The notes beneath the pieces were generated by a model. That model was given only the letters and a program-made list of their open reading frames with translations, was not told the DNA's origin and ran no database searches. This document shows positions 52,250-61,311 of a stretch of DNA of 64,000 bases, one piece after another. The stretch is from a candidate division WOR-3 bacterium (GTDB taxonomy: Bacteria; Hydrothermota; Hydrothermia; Hydrothermales; JAJRUZ01), in the NCBI GenBank assembly GCA_039804025.1, contig JBDRZP010000006.1, positions 1 through 64,000 of the forward strand, given 5' to 3'. Both the position numbers and the translations under genes were made by a program. Position 1 is the stretch's first letter. Every line of letters begins with the position of its first letter.

Positions 52250-53489
52250 GTTTAAAATCAACTATAAGGGTACTCCAGGAAAAATCTCTCATAGCCTTAC
52301 CAGGATAACCTGTTAGAGGGTCATAAAACTCACAGAATCCAAATTTTTCAATAAGTTCTTCTGTTTTCTTTTTTATTATATCAGCCAGATCTTTTTTGTT
52401 ATGCCTTAAAAGACCTTTATAGATAAACCAGTTCGTATTTACCCATGTAGTTCCCCTCCATAAAAATCTTGTATCTGTTAAAGGTCCGAAACTCTTTTCA
52501 TCCCTTGAAACACTTGGGACAGGATAATTTAGAAAAAATTTTTCAGGATCTGTTAAATGTGATAAAAGGTGATTTACATAATACTCAGGAATATCAAGAC
52601 ATAAAGGGAAAAGTGAAGAAATTGTTTTAACTTTCATTTTCTCTTCTTTTTTATTCCTGTGATATAAACTGTAAAAAATTTTATCTTCTTCATTCCAGAA
52701 TTTTTTAATTATCTTATCTTTAACTTCTTCATATTTTTTTCTGTAATATTCACTTTTATTTTCTTCTCCTATCTCCTTAAACAAAAAGGAGAGGGAATTT
52801 AGGGAAAGAGCATAAATTGTGTTAAAGGCAACATCCTCAACATCAAAAATTTCTTTTTCAAAAATTATATTTAAATCCCAATTTATCTTTTTATAAAAAA
52901 ATAAAATTTCAGTAATTTTCTTAACTGAGTTTTGAGGGTCAAATTCAAAATTTTGAAAAACAATATCATATTGAGGAGAAAGGTCCATTCCTGATTCCAT
53001 TGGAGTTATAATTGAAATAAGTGAATCTCTATCAGGGTCTCTTTCCCTTTCTAAATATTCATAGTATCTTTCAATTTTAAATATAAATTTTTTTAACATT
53101 TCTTTATCACCTGATTTTTTATATAATTTTTTAAGGGAAAGAGCAATAACAGGAGGTTGAATTTCAGCAGTGAAAAATTTATAGTCCGGATCTTGCTCCT
53201 TTTTCCACCATATTTTAAAACGATCTTTTAATCTAAAATTCCAGAAAATTATATGGGGAATAAAACCATTATCTTTTTGCACACTTAAAAGGGTTTCAAG
53301 TTCATTAATTGCATATTGAGTATTAAATTCAGACATAACAATAATATGAAAACAGGAATCCCAGAACCACTGGTGATAATGCTCTTTATCAGGTGAAATA
53401 TAAAAGTAATTTTTTTTAAGATTTTTACTGAAACCCTTTTTTAAATTTTTAAGTAAAATTTTTTGTGCCTTTTCCCTTAATTTTTCCAT
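52239..53489 (-). CDS. GH63-like glycoside hydrolase
   Basis: A 416-residue (alpha/alpha)6-barrel enzyme. YHQWFWDSCFH near residue 40, a central D-V-E-D-V-A-F-N, and the C-terminal block LWRGTTWVNTNWFIYKGL ... FCEFYDPLTGYPG ... FSWS are features of bacterial GH63 relatives such as mannosylglycerate or glucosylglycerate hydrolases. No signal peptide, so likely cytoplasmic, possibly turning over a compatible solute. Its ATG is only 11 bases from that of the divergent AsmA gene. Confidence 0.82.
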   Translation of the reverse strand: MEKLREKAQKILLKNLKKGFSKNLKKNYFYISPDKEHYHQWFWDSCFHIIVMSEFNTQYAINELETLLSVQKDNGFIPHIIFWNFRLKDRFKIWWKKEQDPDYKFFTAEIQPPVIALSLKKLYKKSGDKEMLKKFIFKIERYYEYLERERDPDRDSLISIITPMESGMDLSPQYDIVFQNFEFDPQNSVKKITEILFFYKKINWDLNIIFEKEIFDVEDVAFNTIYALSLNSLSFLFKEIGEENKSEYYRKKYEEVKDKIIKKFWNEEDKIFYSLYHRNKKEEKMKVKTISSLFPLCLDIPEYYVNHLLSHLTDPEKFFLNYPVPSVSRDEKSFGPLTDTRFLWRGTTWVNTNWFIYKGLLRHNKKDLADIIKKKTEELIEKFGFCEFYDPLTGYPGKAMRDFSWSTLIVDFKHDE

Positions 53490-53500
53490 ATAATTTTATT

Positions 53501-55672
53501 ATGAGAAAAATTATATTTATAATTCTTTCCTTTTTTGCCTTAATTTTTATTTTACTTTTAACAATTTTCTTTATCATAAAAAGCTACCTTACACCTGAAA
53601 GAATAAAAGAATTCACCCAGAAAACTTTGAGCGATGCACTCAAAAAGGATGTGAAAATTGAAAAGGTGGAACCCCATATTTCCTTAAGAAAAATAGGTAT
53701 AAGTGCAAAAAATATAAAAGTTAAGGAAGATGAAAAAAGAGATTTTCTTGATGTTGAAAAAATTGAATTTTCCTTAAAAATCCTTCCCCTTATTTTTAAA
53801 AGAACTCTTGAAATAGACGCAATTTATATCAAAAACCCCTCTGTATTTTTATATCAGAAAGAAGAAGTTCCTGTTAAAAAACCTGAAAAGGAAAAAGAAG
53901 CTCAAAAGATTGAAATTCCTGTATTTTTTATTCTTAAAAGTCTTGAAATTGAAAAAGCGAAAATAGAGATAGTACTTTTAAAGGGAAAAAGAACAATTGT
54001 TTACCCCTTTAATTTAAAAATTTCTTCAAAAAGTATCACAAAGAATACCTTTGAATTTAAGGGTAATGGTGATGTTTCTTTAAAGGATTTTGAATTTGTT
54101 TCTCCCATTAAATACTCTTTCAATCTGAATTTTGACTTAACAAAGGATAAACTGGAAATAAAAAATTACGATCTTAAGGTAAAAGATATAAATTTAAATG
54201 GAAAGGGTGAGATTTTAAAATTACTTGTAGGAGAGCCTGAATATAAAATATCCCTTGAATCAAAAAATATACCTCTTACATTTGTTAAAGAAATTTTAAA
54301 AGTTAAAGAAATTGATTTAAGTGGTAATCTTGATGTTTTAATCAATGTAAGTGGTAATTATAAAGATATAATTCCTGATATAAAAGGTAAAATTGATGGA
54401 AAATCCCTTTATGTAAAAACACCTTTAAGAAAAGTGGATTTTACGAAATTTTTGATAGAATTTAAGGGTAAAAGAGGTGAATTAAACTTAGACTTTGCTT
54501 CAGAAAAACAAAAGGGTAATTTAAATATTGAATTTTCCCTTTTATTTCCAAATGAATTTAGTGGAAAAGGAAAAATAAATGGGGACCTTTTTGAATTTAC
54601 AGGCAAAAGTTTAAATTATTCTCTGGATTTCAATGCAAAAGGGAGTGCAAAGGGTAATTTAGATATTTCAGGGAAATTTTATGCAGGAAAAAATGATTTA
54701 GCCTTTAATTTAAATAGTGAAACAAAAGGTAAAATAACTGTTTTAAAAGGTTTTTTAAATTCAAACAATTTAAATTTAAATGAAGTTCTGCCAGAGGAGA
54801 AAAAAACTGGTGAGGGTAAAAAAGAAACAAAAAAGCCTGAACTTATTCTTCCTGAGAATGTAAAAATTTTTATGGAAGGAAATATAAGGAATTTTGTTTA
54901 TAAGGAAGACAACTTAAGGGATATAAAAGTTGAGATTGAAATTGATGAAAGGGGTATAAGAATTAAAAATTTAAAGGGAAAAGTTTATGGAGGAGAATTT
55001 GAAGGTAATATTGAAATTACAAAGGGCAGTATATTAGTGAGGTCAAATTTGAAGGGTAAAAATTTAGAATTTTCGGAACTTTTGAGAAATCATAAGTTTT
55101 ACCTCGGAGAAATAAAAGGTATTTTAAACATAGAAACGGATAGTAAGTTTGACCTCAATGATATTCTCGGGACTCTTTATGCTTCAAACACTGTAATTGC
55201 TTTTAATGGAGAATTTAAAAAGGACCCGATTCTTGATAAAATAGCAGAGATTTTAAATATAGAGGAATTAAAAAATTTAAAGTTTAAAAACATAAATTTA
55301 AAAATAAAAATAGAAAAAGGTTTTATAGATTTTCCTGATTTTAAAATAGATGCTTCTGATTACTTTTTAGAACCAAAAGGTAGAGCATCTTTGAAAGGAG
55401 ACCTTGATTTTGATATTCTGTTTAAATTCAGGGGAAGGGGGGCAGAGCTTTTGAGAAGGTATTCAGCTCTTGCAAATTATTTTACAGATAAGTCAGGAGA
55501 TTTTGAGCTTTTCTTTAAAATAAAGGGGACATATAAAAATCCTTCTATTTCTCTTAATACCCAAAAATTTGAAGAAAAAATAAAGGAAGAATTAAAGAAA
55601 AAAGGAAAGGAAAAACTTGAAGAGGGTGTTAAAAAGGGACTTGAAGAGTTAAAAAAGAGGTTTGGTTTTTAG
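53501..55672 (+). CDS. AsmA-family protein
   Basis: A 723-residue inner-membrane protein with one N-terminal helix, then a long beta-strand-rich periplasmic part with AsmA-like repeats (ISLRKIGISAKNIKV, DIDFDILFKFRG-like strands). A Lys/Glu-rich coil closes it. AsmA/TamB relatives act as bridges for lipid transport to the outer membrane. The ATG at 53501 lies six bases after TATAAT (53489-53494), so the mRNA should be leaderless. An upstream GTG would lie before that -10 box. Confidence 0.82.
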   Translation: MRKIIFIILSFFALIFILLLTIFFIIKSYLTPERIKEFTQKTLSDALKKDVKIEKVEPHISLRKIGISAKNIKVKEDEKRDFLDVEKIEFSLKILPLIFKRTLEIDAIYIKNPSVFLYQKEEVPVKKPEKEKEAQKIEIPVFFILKSLEIEKAKIEIVLLKGKRTIVYPFNLKISSKSITKNTFEFKGNGDVSLKDFEFVSPIKYSFNLNFDLTKDKLEIKNYDLKVKDINLNGKGEILKLLVGEPEYKISLESKNIPLTFVKEILKVKEIDLSGNLDVLINVSGNYKDIIPDIKGKIDGKSLYVKTPLRKVDFTKFLIEFKGKRGELNLDFASEKQKGNLNIEFSLLFPNEFSGKGKINGDLFEFTGKSLNYSLDFNAKGSAKGNLDISGKFYAGKNDLAFNLNSETKGKITVLKGFLNSNNLNLNEVLPEEKKTGEGKKETKKPELILPENVKIFMEGNIRNFVYKEDNLRDIKVEIEIDERGIRIKNLKGKVYGGEFEGNIEITKGSILVRSNLKGKNLEFSELLRNHKFYLGEIKGILNIETDSKFDLNDILGTLYASNTVIAFNGEFKKDPILDKIAEILNIEELKNLKFKNINLKIKIEKGFIDFPDFKIDASDYFLEPKGRASLKGDLDFDILFKFRGRGAELLRRYSALANYFTDKSGDFELFFKIKGTYKNPSISLNTQKFEEKIKEELKKKGKEKLEEGVKKGLEELKKRFGF

Positions 55673-55815
55673 ATAGGATAAATAGAGTTGAATTAGGAAG
55701 TTTAAGTTTTTACTGGATAAAAGTTGGTGGAGTATAAGGGGAAAAGTTTATTTCGGGCAAAAGTCAGATTTCCTATAAAAAAATAGGCTAATATGGGGAG
55801 GGGTAAAATATTTAA

Positions 55816-55891
55816 TCGGGGCGCGGGGATTTGAACCCCGGACCTCTACCACCCCAAGGTAGCGCGCTAAACCGGACTGCGCTACGCCCCG
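55816..55891 (-). tRNA. tRNA-Pro (anticodon GGG)
   Basis: The minus strand folds into a full cloverleaf: acceptor CGGGGCG/CGCCCCG with discriminator A, D-stem GCGC/GCGC, anticodon stem CTACC/GGTAG with loop TTGGGGT (anticodon GGG), T-arm CGGGG-TTCAAAT-CCCCG. CCA is not encoded. 55673-55815 holds only a weak CCTAT/ATAGG hairpin. Confidence 0.95.
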
Positions 55892-55961
55892 ATTAAAATA
55901 ATTATATAAAAAAAATATAAAAATTTCAACTTTGAATAATTAAACATTTCCTTTCTGTTTC

Positions 55962-55991
55962 TTGATTATATAAGATATCTAAAAATAAAAT
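55962..55991 (+). promoter_or_regulatory. Promoter for 56018-57217
   Basis: TTGATT, 18 bases, TAAAAT, then a leader with AAGGAGG. Confidence 0.45.
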
Positions 55992-56017
55992 AAAAATTAT
56001 CAAAGAAGGAGGTAATT

Positions 56018-57217
56018 ATGGATATTTTTGAAAAATGCAGGAATTTAACTCCTTTGAATCCACTTTATGAAGCAAAAATTGCAATTGAAAAAGGTGTTTA
56101 CCCTTTCTTTCTTCCCCTTGAAAACAATGAAGGAACTGAAGCAATATTTAATGGAAGAAGGGTTTTAATGTTTGGTTCAAATAATTATTTAGGACTTACA
56201 ACTGATAGAAGGGTAAGGGAAGCAGCAATTGAAGCAATTAAAAAATATGGAACAAGTGTAACAGGTTCCCGCTTTATGAACGGAACTTTAAAGATTCATC
56301 TTGAACTTGAAGAAAAACTTGCAGAATTTTTAAGGAAAGAAAAATGTATTGTATTTTCAACAGGTTATCAAACTAATGTTGGAACAATTTCTGCAATTGT
56401 TGGAAAGGATGATTATGCAATTGTTGATAAAGAAGACCATGCCTCAATAATTGATGGATGTAAGATGTCCTTTGGTAAGATGGAAAGGTTTAAGCATAAT
56501 GATTTAGAAGATTTAGAAAAAGTTTTAAAAAAGTTACCAGAAGACAAAGGCAAACTTGTCATAGTTGATGGTGTTTATTCAATGACCGGTGAAATTGCTC
56601 CATTACCTGAAATTATAAAAATATGTAAAAAATACAATGCAAGAATTATGGTTGATGATGCCCATTCAATAGGTGTCCTTGGTGAATGCGGAAGGGGAAC
56701 GGCAAATTATTTTGGTGTTGAAAAGGATGTTGATTTAATAATGGGAACATTCAGTAAATCCTTTGCAAGTCTTGGTGGTTTTATTGCCGGTGATGAGGAT
56801 GTTATATTTTACATTCAGCACGTTGCAAGGTCTTTTATTTTCAGTGCAGCAATCTCACCACCGAATCTTGCAAGTGCATTAAAGGCACTTGAAATTATGC
56901 AAAAAGAGCCCGAGAGAATTGAGAATTTAAAAAGAGTATCTGAAAAATGGAGAAACGGTTTAAAATCACTTGGATTTGATATAGGGAAAACCCAAACTCC
57001 AATTGTTCCTGTATATATGAGGGATAAATGGAAAACAGTTTATATGTGGAAAGAACTTTTAGAAGAAGGTATTTATGTTAATCCTGTTGTTCCACCAGGT
57101 GTTCCGCCGGGTGATTCACTTTTAAGAACAAGTTGTATGGCAACCCATACAGATGAGCATATAGAAAAGGGTCTTGAAATTTTCAAAAAGGTTGGGAAAA
57201 AATTAGGAGTTATATAA
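56018..57217 (+). CDS. Alpha-oxoamine synthase, serine palmitoyltransferase-like
   Basis: A 399-residue PLP enzyme that condenses an amino acid with an acyl-CoA. SNNYLGL, GSRFMNGTLKIHLELE, FSTGYQTN, DHASIIDG, VDDAHSIGVLG and the lysine in GTFSKSFASLGG are all present. GSRFMNGT and TGYQTNVGTIS are closer to bacterial serine palmitoyltransferase than to glycine C-acetyltransferase or BioF, so sphingolipid synthesis is possible. Its stop abuts that of the convergent alcohol dehydrogenase gene. Confidence 0.85.
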   Translation: MDIFEKCRNLTPLNPLYEAKIAIEKGVYPFFLPLENNEGTEAIFNGRRVLMFGSNNYLGLTTDRRVREAAIEAIKKYGTSVTGSRFMNGTLKIHLELEEKLAEFLRKEKCIVFSTGYQTNVGTISAIVGKDDYAIVDKEDHASIIDGCKMSFGKMERFKHNDLEDLEKVLKKLPEDKGKLVIVDGVYSMTGEIAPLPEIIKICKKYNARIMVDDAHSIGVLGECGRGTANYFGVEKDVDLIMGTFSKSFASLGGFIAGDEDVIFYIQHVARSFIFSAAISPPNLASALKALEIMQKEPERIENLKRVSEKWRNGLKSLGFDIGKTQTPIVPVYMRDKWKTVYMWKELLEEGIYVNPVVPPGVPPGDSLLRTSCMATHTDEHIEKGLEIFKKVGKKLGVI

Positions 57218-58435
57218 TTATTTAAAGATAAATGCTGATTTTATAAGTTTATATTTCCCCTTATTTAAATTTGCCTCAATTGCCTTTTTATAATCCTCTA
57301 TTTTAAATTTATGGGTTAAAAGATTTTTTAAACTTATCTTTTTATTTTTTAATAAATCAATGGCAATTTCATAGCATCTTTTTCTTTCATTTAAATAATT
57401 TTCAGTGCTTGAAGAATTTGTTCCTATAAGTTTTGCCTCTTTAAACCAGAGTAATGTTAAATCAATAAAACTAAAAATTCCAAATGTTCCTATTAAAACA
57501 ATTTTTCCACCAGGTTTTATCCATCTCAAAGAATTTTCTATCATATTTTTATTTCCAGTGCATTCAAAAATTATATCAAATCCTGAATTTAAAAATTCTT
57601 TTCCTAAAATTGGTTTTAAAATTTTTGAATCTGTTATTTCAGCAAATTTCTTTAAATAATCTTCTTTTAAATATATAACTTCTGCAAAATCCTTTATCTT
57701 TTCTGCTTGAAATTCATACTTTGCTAAAACAAAAATTTTTGATTTACTAAGAAGTGCCCTTAAAGCATAAACCGCACAAATTCCTATTGTTCCTGCACCT
57801 ATAATCAAAACTTTATCAGTATCATCTGGAAAATTTCTTATAACCGGGTGAAGGGCAGAACAGAAAGAATCAATTAAAATTGCATCTTCATCTGAGATTT
57901 CTTCAGGTATTTTAAAAGTCTGGAATTCATTTGCAATAAAATATTCACTCCAAGAACCAGAGGTGTTTCTGCATGCCCCTATTATAATTCCTTCACTTAA
58001 TTTACCTTTCTCAGAAAAATTCAAACATCTTGAATATTCACCCTTTTTACAGTTTTCACATAAATTTTCTATTTCCTTTGCCCTGCATGATAAAACAGGG
58101 TCAACTATAACTCTATCTCCCTTTTTAAAATTTTGAGCATCTTCACTTTTTTCATAAACAATTCCAACATTTTCATGCCCTATAACAAAAGGAGAAGAAG
58201 AGTAAGGTGATAGGGTAGGTGAGTCCTTTAAAGTGATTAAATTTATATCACTTCCACATATTCCACCATAAATTGTTTTTATTTTTAAATATTTTCCCCC
58301 TGGTATCTCAGGCTCTTTTATTTCTGTAAGTTTGGTACAGGAAAAAAATGAATAATAAAATGATTTATTCAATTTACCAAGAATTTTAGTTAAAAAATAC
58401 TTTGGGACGCTTTCTTCAAAGATTATTGCTTTCAT
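57218..58435 (-). CDS. Zinc-dependent alcohol dehydrogenase (MDR family)
   Basis: A 405-residue medium-chain dehydrogenase. Catalytic zinc ligands in GGICGSD and GHENVG, structural-zinc cysteines in the C-x2-C-x-group around NLCENCKKGEYSRCLNF, and a GAGTIG Rossmann motif for NAD(P). Substrate unknown; relatives act on threonine, sorbitol or aldehydes. It follows queE by one base, so it is the last gene of the rplO-to-queE operon. Confidence 0.88.
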   Translation of the reverse strand: MKAIIFEESVPKYFLTKILGKLNKSFYYSFFSCTKLTEIKEPEIPGGKYLKIKTIYGGICGSDINLITLKDSPTLSPYSSSPFVIGHENVGIVYEKSEDAQNFKKGDRVIVDPVLSCRAKEIENLCENCKKGEYSRCLNFSEKGKLSEGIIIGACRNTSGSWSEYFIANEFQTFKIPEEISDEDAILIDSFCSALHPVIRNFPDDTDKVLIIGAGTIGICAVYALRALLSKSKIFVLAKYEFQAEKIKDFAEVIYLKEDYLKKFAEITDSKILKPILGKEFLNSGFDIIFECTGNKNMIENSLRWIKPGGKIVLIGTFGIFSFIDLTLLWFKEAKLIGTNSSSTENYLNERKRCYEIAIDLLKNKKISLKNLLTHKFKIEDYKKAIEANLNKGKYKLIKSAFIFK

Positions 58436-58436
58436 A

Positions 58437-59093
58437 TCATCTTACACCCATTAGAATATGAAGTCTATCACTAAATTTAAAACCATATTTTTTTGATAAT
58501 TCAAAAACCATCCTTTTTCTTTCCATTAATTCCTTAATATTTTTTGACTCTGGCATTAGATATATTCTCCTTTTATCTATTCCTAACTTTTCTTTCAAAT
58601 CAAGAACTTCGTATATATCTTCCTCTTTTTTTATTACAAACTTAAAAATTGCTTTTTCCCTCTCATTAAAACTTTTTAAAACATTTATCTTTATCCTCTT
58701 TCCATAAGGCTCACCTGAATTAGAAAGTTTTGGAGATACATTAAAATGAACATCTTGAGGTAAAAAACTTTCTATTGTACCATTAGTCTCAACCTCTATT
58801 AAAAATCTTTTGGCAAGAAGATTTTCAACAAGAGGAAAAAAAAATTTTTCCCACAAAAGAGGCTCCCCTCCTGTAATTACAATATGATTAATATTATATT
58901 TTAAAATTTTTTCTTCAATTTCCTTTAAACTCATCCTTTTATATATAATCTTTCCCTTCCATGTATAATCAGTATCACAGAAGGAACACCTTAAATTACA
59001 GAAGGCAAGCCTTAAAAAAACTGCCCTTTTACCTATAAAAGGTCCTTCACCCTGAATTGATTCAAAAATTTCTGAAACTGGTAAATTATTCAA
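58437..59093 (-). CDS. queE: 7-carboxy-7-deazaguanine synthase
   Basis: A 218-residue radical SAM enzyme forming the deazaguanine core of queuosine from 6-carboxytetrahydropterin. ESIQGEGPFIGKRAVFLR is diagnostic; cluster cysteines are Cys32, Cys36 and Cys39 (C-x3-C-x2-C); VITGGEPLLW follows. It overlaps queD by eight bases. QueC, the next enzyme, is not in the window. Confidence 0.95.
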   Translation of the reverse strand: MNNLPVSEIFESIQGEGPFIGKRAVFLRLAFCNLRCSFCDTDYTWKGKIIYKRMSLKEIEEKILKYNINHIVITGGEPLLWEKFFFPLVENLLAKRFLIEVETNGTIESFLPQDVHFNVSPKLSNSGEPYGKRIKINVLKSFNEREKAIFKFVIKKEEDIYEVLDLKEKLGIDKRRIYLMPESKNIKELMERKRMVFELSKKYGFKFSDRLHILMGVR

Positions 59094-59469
59094 AATAAAT
59101 TGCTTGTGAAAAGGGGGTTTCCTCTATCTTAACTGATTTAACATTCAACCCCCTTTCCTTCAATTTATAATATGCCCATTTTGAAAGATTTTCACAGGTT
59201 GGATTAAAGGGTAAATTTATAACTCCCTTTATATCCTTTACTCTTTCATCCTTTTCATGTTTAAAGAAAACATGATCAGGAAAAATTTCCTTTATTATCC
59301 TTTCAAGTTCCTCAAAATCCATTCCCATTCCAATTTCATCAAGTTTATCAAATAAAACTTCAACTTCTATCCAGAAAGTATGACCATGGGGAAAATTACA
59401 TTTCCCTTCATAATTAAATAACATATGACCTATTTCCCTTTTTATTCTTTTTTTTAAAATCCAGGGCAT
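59086..59469 (-). CDS. queD: 6-carboxy-5,6,7,8-tetrahydropterin synthase
   Basis: A 127-residue QueD/PTPS-family enzyme using FolE product. Zinc histidines are His15, His28 and His30 (HGH); catalytic Cys24 lies in GKCNFPHGH; DH and the C-terminal VKIEET complete the site. The ATG follows the rpmI stop directly. Confidence 0.93.
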   Translation of the reverse strand: MPWILKKRIKREIGHMLFNYEGKCNFPHGHTFWIEVEVLFDKLDEIGMGMDFEELERIIKEIFPDHVFFKHEKDERVKDIKGVINLPFNPTCENLSKWAYYKLKERGLNVKSVKIEETPFSQAIYFE

Positions 59470-59664
59470 TTATACATCAATCAGTCTTCTTATTCTCTTT
59501 TCATCTGATCCTTTTAAATAATCAGGTTTTCTTAACCTCCTTTTCCTTTTAGCATTTTTGCTTCCTGCAAGATGTGAATGAAAAGCATGATAGTATTTAA
59601 CCTTCCCTTTTTTTGTTAATTTAAATCTTTTTTTTGCTGTTTTTTTTGATTTTAACTTTGGCAT
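59470..59664 (-). CDS. rpmI: 50S ribosomal protein L35
   Basis: A 64-residue, very basic L35: MPKLKSKKTAKKRFKLT is diagnostic. It usually sits with infC and rplT; here it follows infA in the spc operon. A strong hairpin (59684-59704) and AAGGAG precede the ATG. Confidence 0.95.
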   Translation of the reverse strand: MPKLKSKKTAKKRFKLTKKGKVKYYHAFHSHLAGSKNAKRKRRLRKPDYLKGSDEKRIRRLIDV

Positions 59665-59683
59665 TTTTTCTCCTTAGAACTTT

Positions 59684-59704
59684 TTAAGGGAATAGAACCC
59701 TTAA
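59684..59704 (-). other. T-arm-like hairpin 7 (infA-rpmI)
   Basis: Minus strand TTAAGGG, loop TTCTATT, CCCTTAA: a perfect seven-pair stem starting in the infA stop codon. No T-tract follows. The loop keeps T54, T55, C56, A58 and T60 of a T-loop. Confidence 0.7.
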
Positions 59705-59919
59705 GACTTTCTGTAAATTATCCTTCCCCTTGTAAGATCGTAGGGAGAAAGCTCTATCACAACTCTATCACCAGGCAATATCTTTATAAAATTCAGCCTC
59801 ATCTTACCTGAAAGATGACATAAAACAAGGGGACCTGAATCAAGCTTAACCCTGAACATTGTATTAGGTAAAACTTCCTGAACAGTTCCCTCCATTCTTA
59901 TTACACCCTTTTTTGCCAT
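59701..59919 (-). CDS. infA: Translation initiation factor IF-1
   Basis: A 72-residue S1/OB-fold protein: [24 protein letters not shown] and the C-terminal [12 protein letters not shown] are typical. It follows map, as in most bacteria. rpmJ, rpsM and rpsK, which normally come next, are absent. Confidence 0.97.
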   Translation of the reverse strand: MAKKGVIRMEGTVQEVLPNTMFRVKLDSGPLVLCHLSGKMRLNFIKILPGDRVVIELSPYDLTRGRIIYRKS

Positions 59920-59932
59920 AATTTTTCCTCCC

Positions 59933-60682
59933 TTAATCCAATGTAGTTAAAATAACAGGCTCATCATCAATCAAAACAGTATGCTCAAAATGAGCAGAAG
60001 GCTTTCCATCAAGCGTAACAATAGTCCATTTATCTCTTAAGACCTTAACTTCATGGGTACCCATATTTACCATAGGCTCAATTGCAATAACAAGCCCTTT
60101 TTTTAATAAAGGGCCCTCTCCTCTTTTACCATAATTAGGAATAATTGGCTCCTCATGTAGATAGTGTCCAACTCCGTGACCCGCAAGTTCTCTTACAACA
60201 CTAAAACCTTCACATTCGACTAAACTCTGGATTTCAAAACCAATATCACCTACCCTGTTACCCGCTCTTGCCTTTTCAATCCCTGCATAAAGGGCTTTCT
60301 CAGTAACCTGAAGCAATTTATCTAATTTACCATTTACTTTTCCCACCTTATATGTTTTAGCTCCGTCTCCAAAAAACCCATTTTTATTAACACCCACATC
60401 TATTTTAACAATACTTCCTTCTTCTAAAATCTTATTTTCAGAGGGTATTCCATGAACAACCTCCTCATTTATAGAAATACAGGAAGAGGCAGGATAACCC
60501 TTATAGCCAAGAAATGCTGGAAAGCCTCCCATTTTTCTTATCATCCTGTCAATTATATCATTTAACTTTTTTGTCGATATTCCGGGTTTTATATACTCTT
60601 CTATATCATAAAGAACCTTTGCAACTATTTTTGATGCTTTTTTTATATTCTCTATCTCTTCTCTTGATTTTAAGATTATCAT
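59933..60682 (-). CDS. map: Methionine aminopeptidase type I
   Basis: A 249-residue MetAP with the pita-bread fold: NEEVVHGIP, the metal ligands in [18 protein letters not shown] (two Asp), GHGVG (His), and IEPMVNMG and EHTVL (Glu). It removes N-terminal Met. Its ATG overlaps the adk stop. Confidence 0.97.
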   Translation of the reverse strand: MIILKSREEIENIKKASKIVAKVLYDIEEYIKPGISTKKLNDIIDRMIRKMGGFPAFLGYKGYPASSCISINEEVVHGIPSENKILEEGSIVKIDVGVNKNGFFGDGAKTYKVGKVNGKLDKLLQVTEKALYAGIEKARAGNRVGDIGFEIQSLVECEGFSVVRELAGHGVGHYLHEEPIIPNYGKRGEGPLLKKGLVIAIEPMVNMGTHEVKVLRDKWTIVTLDGKPSAHFEHTVLIDDEPVILTTLD

Positions 60683-61311
60683 AGAAAAATTTCTTTAATT
60701 TTACTCTCTATTTCTTCCGCTTTTCCTTTTCCATCAATTACATGAAGAATTCCTCTTTTTTTGTAATAATCAACAAGGGGATATGTGTTTTCTCTAAAAA
60801 CACTTAGTCTTTTTCTTATAACTTCTTCCTTATCATCATCTCTTGTAATCAATTTAACATCACACTCATCACAAACTTCATCTTTTTCTGGTGGATTAAA
60901 AATAAGATTGTAAATTCTATTACACTTTGGACAAACCCTTCTTGAAGAAAGCCTCCTTATTATTTCCTCATCATCCACATCAAAATATATAACATGAGTT
61001 AAACTTTTATTTAATTTTTTTAAAATAATATCAAGACCCTCTGCCTGAGGTATTGTTCTCGGAAATCCATCAAGAATAAACTCATTTAGATCTCTTATAG
61101 CTTCTTCAACAATTTTCAACATAATTTCATCAGGAACAAGGGTTCCCTCATCCATATATTTTTTAGCAAGTTTTCCAAGCTCAGTCCCTCTTTTAACATT
61201 ATCTCTCAAAAGATCACCGGTTGCAATTACAGGAATATTGTAATCCTCTGATATTTTCTTTGCCTGTGTTCCTTTACCTGCTCCGGGTGGTCCAAGGAAT
61301 AAAACTCTCAT
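60679..61311 (-). CDS. adk: Adenylate kinase, zinc-lid type
   Basis: A 210-residue kinase with P-loop GPPGAGKGTQ, ATGDLLRD and DGFPRT. The lid has four cysteines (CPKC...CDEC), the metal-stabilised form common in Gram-positives and thermophiles. Coupled to secY and map. Confidence 0.97.
   Translation of the reverse strand: MRVLFLGPPGAGKGTQAKKISEDYNIPVIATGDLLRDNVKRGTELGKLAKKYMDEGTLVPDEIMLKIVEEAIRDLNEFILDGFPRTIPQAEGLDIILKKLNKSLTHVIYFDVDDEEIIRRLSSRRVCPKCNRIYNLIFNPPEKDEVCDECDVKLITRDDDKEEVIRKRLSVFRENTYPLVDYYKKRGILHVIDGKGKAEEIESKIKEIFL

Noticed and set aside
55673-55815. Terminator or small RNA after the AsmA gene
   Set aside because: Only a five-pair CCTAT/ATAGG stem with an A-rich loop is visible, too weak to support a call.
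56018-58435. Threonine degradation pair (Kbl-Tdh)
   Set aside because: The two genes are convergent, not co-transcribed; the synthase motifs fit serine palmitoyltransferase better and the dehydrogenase substrate is undetermined.
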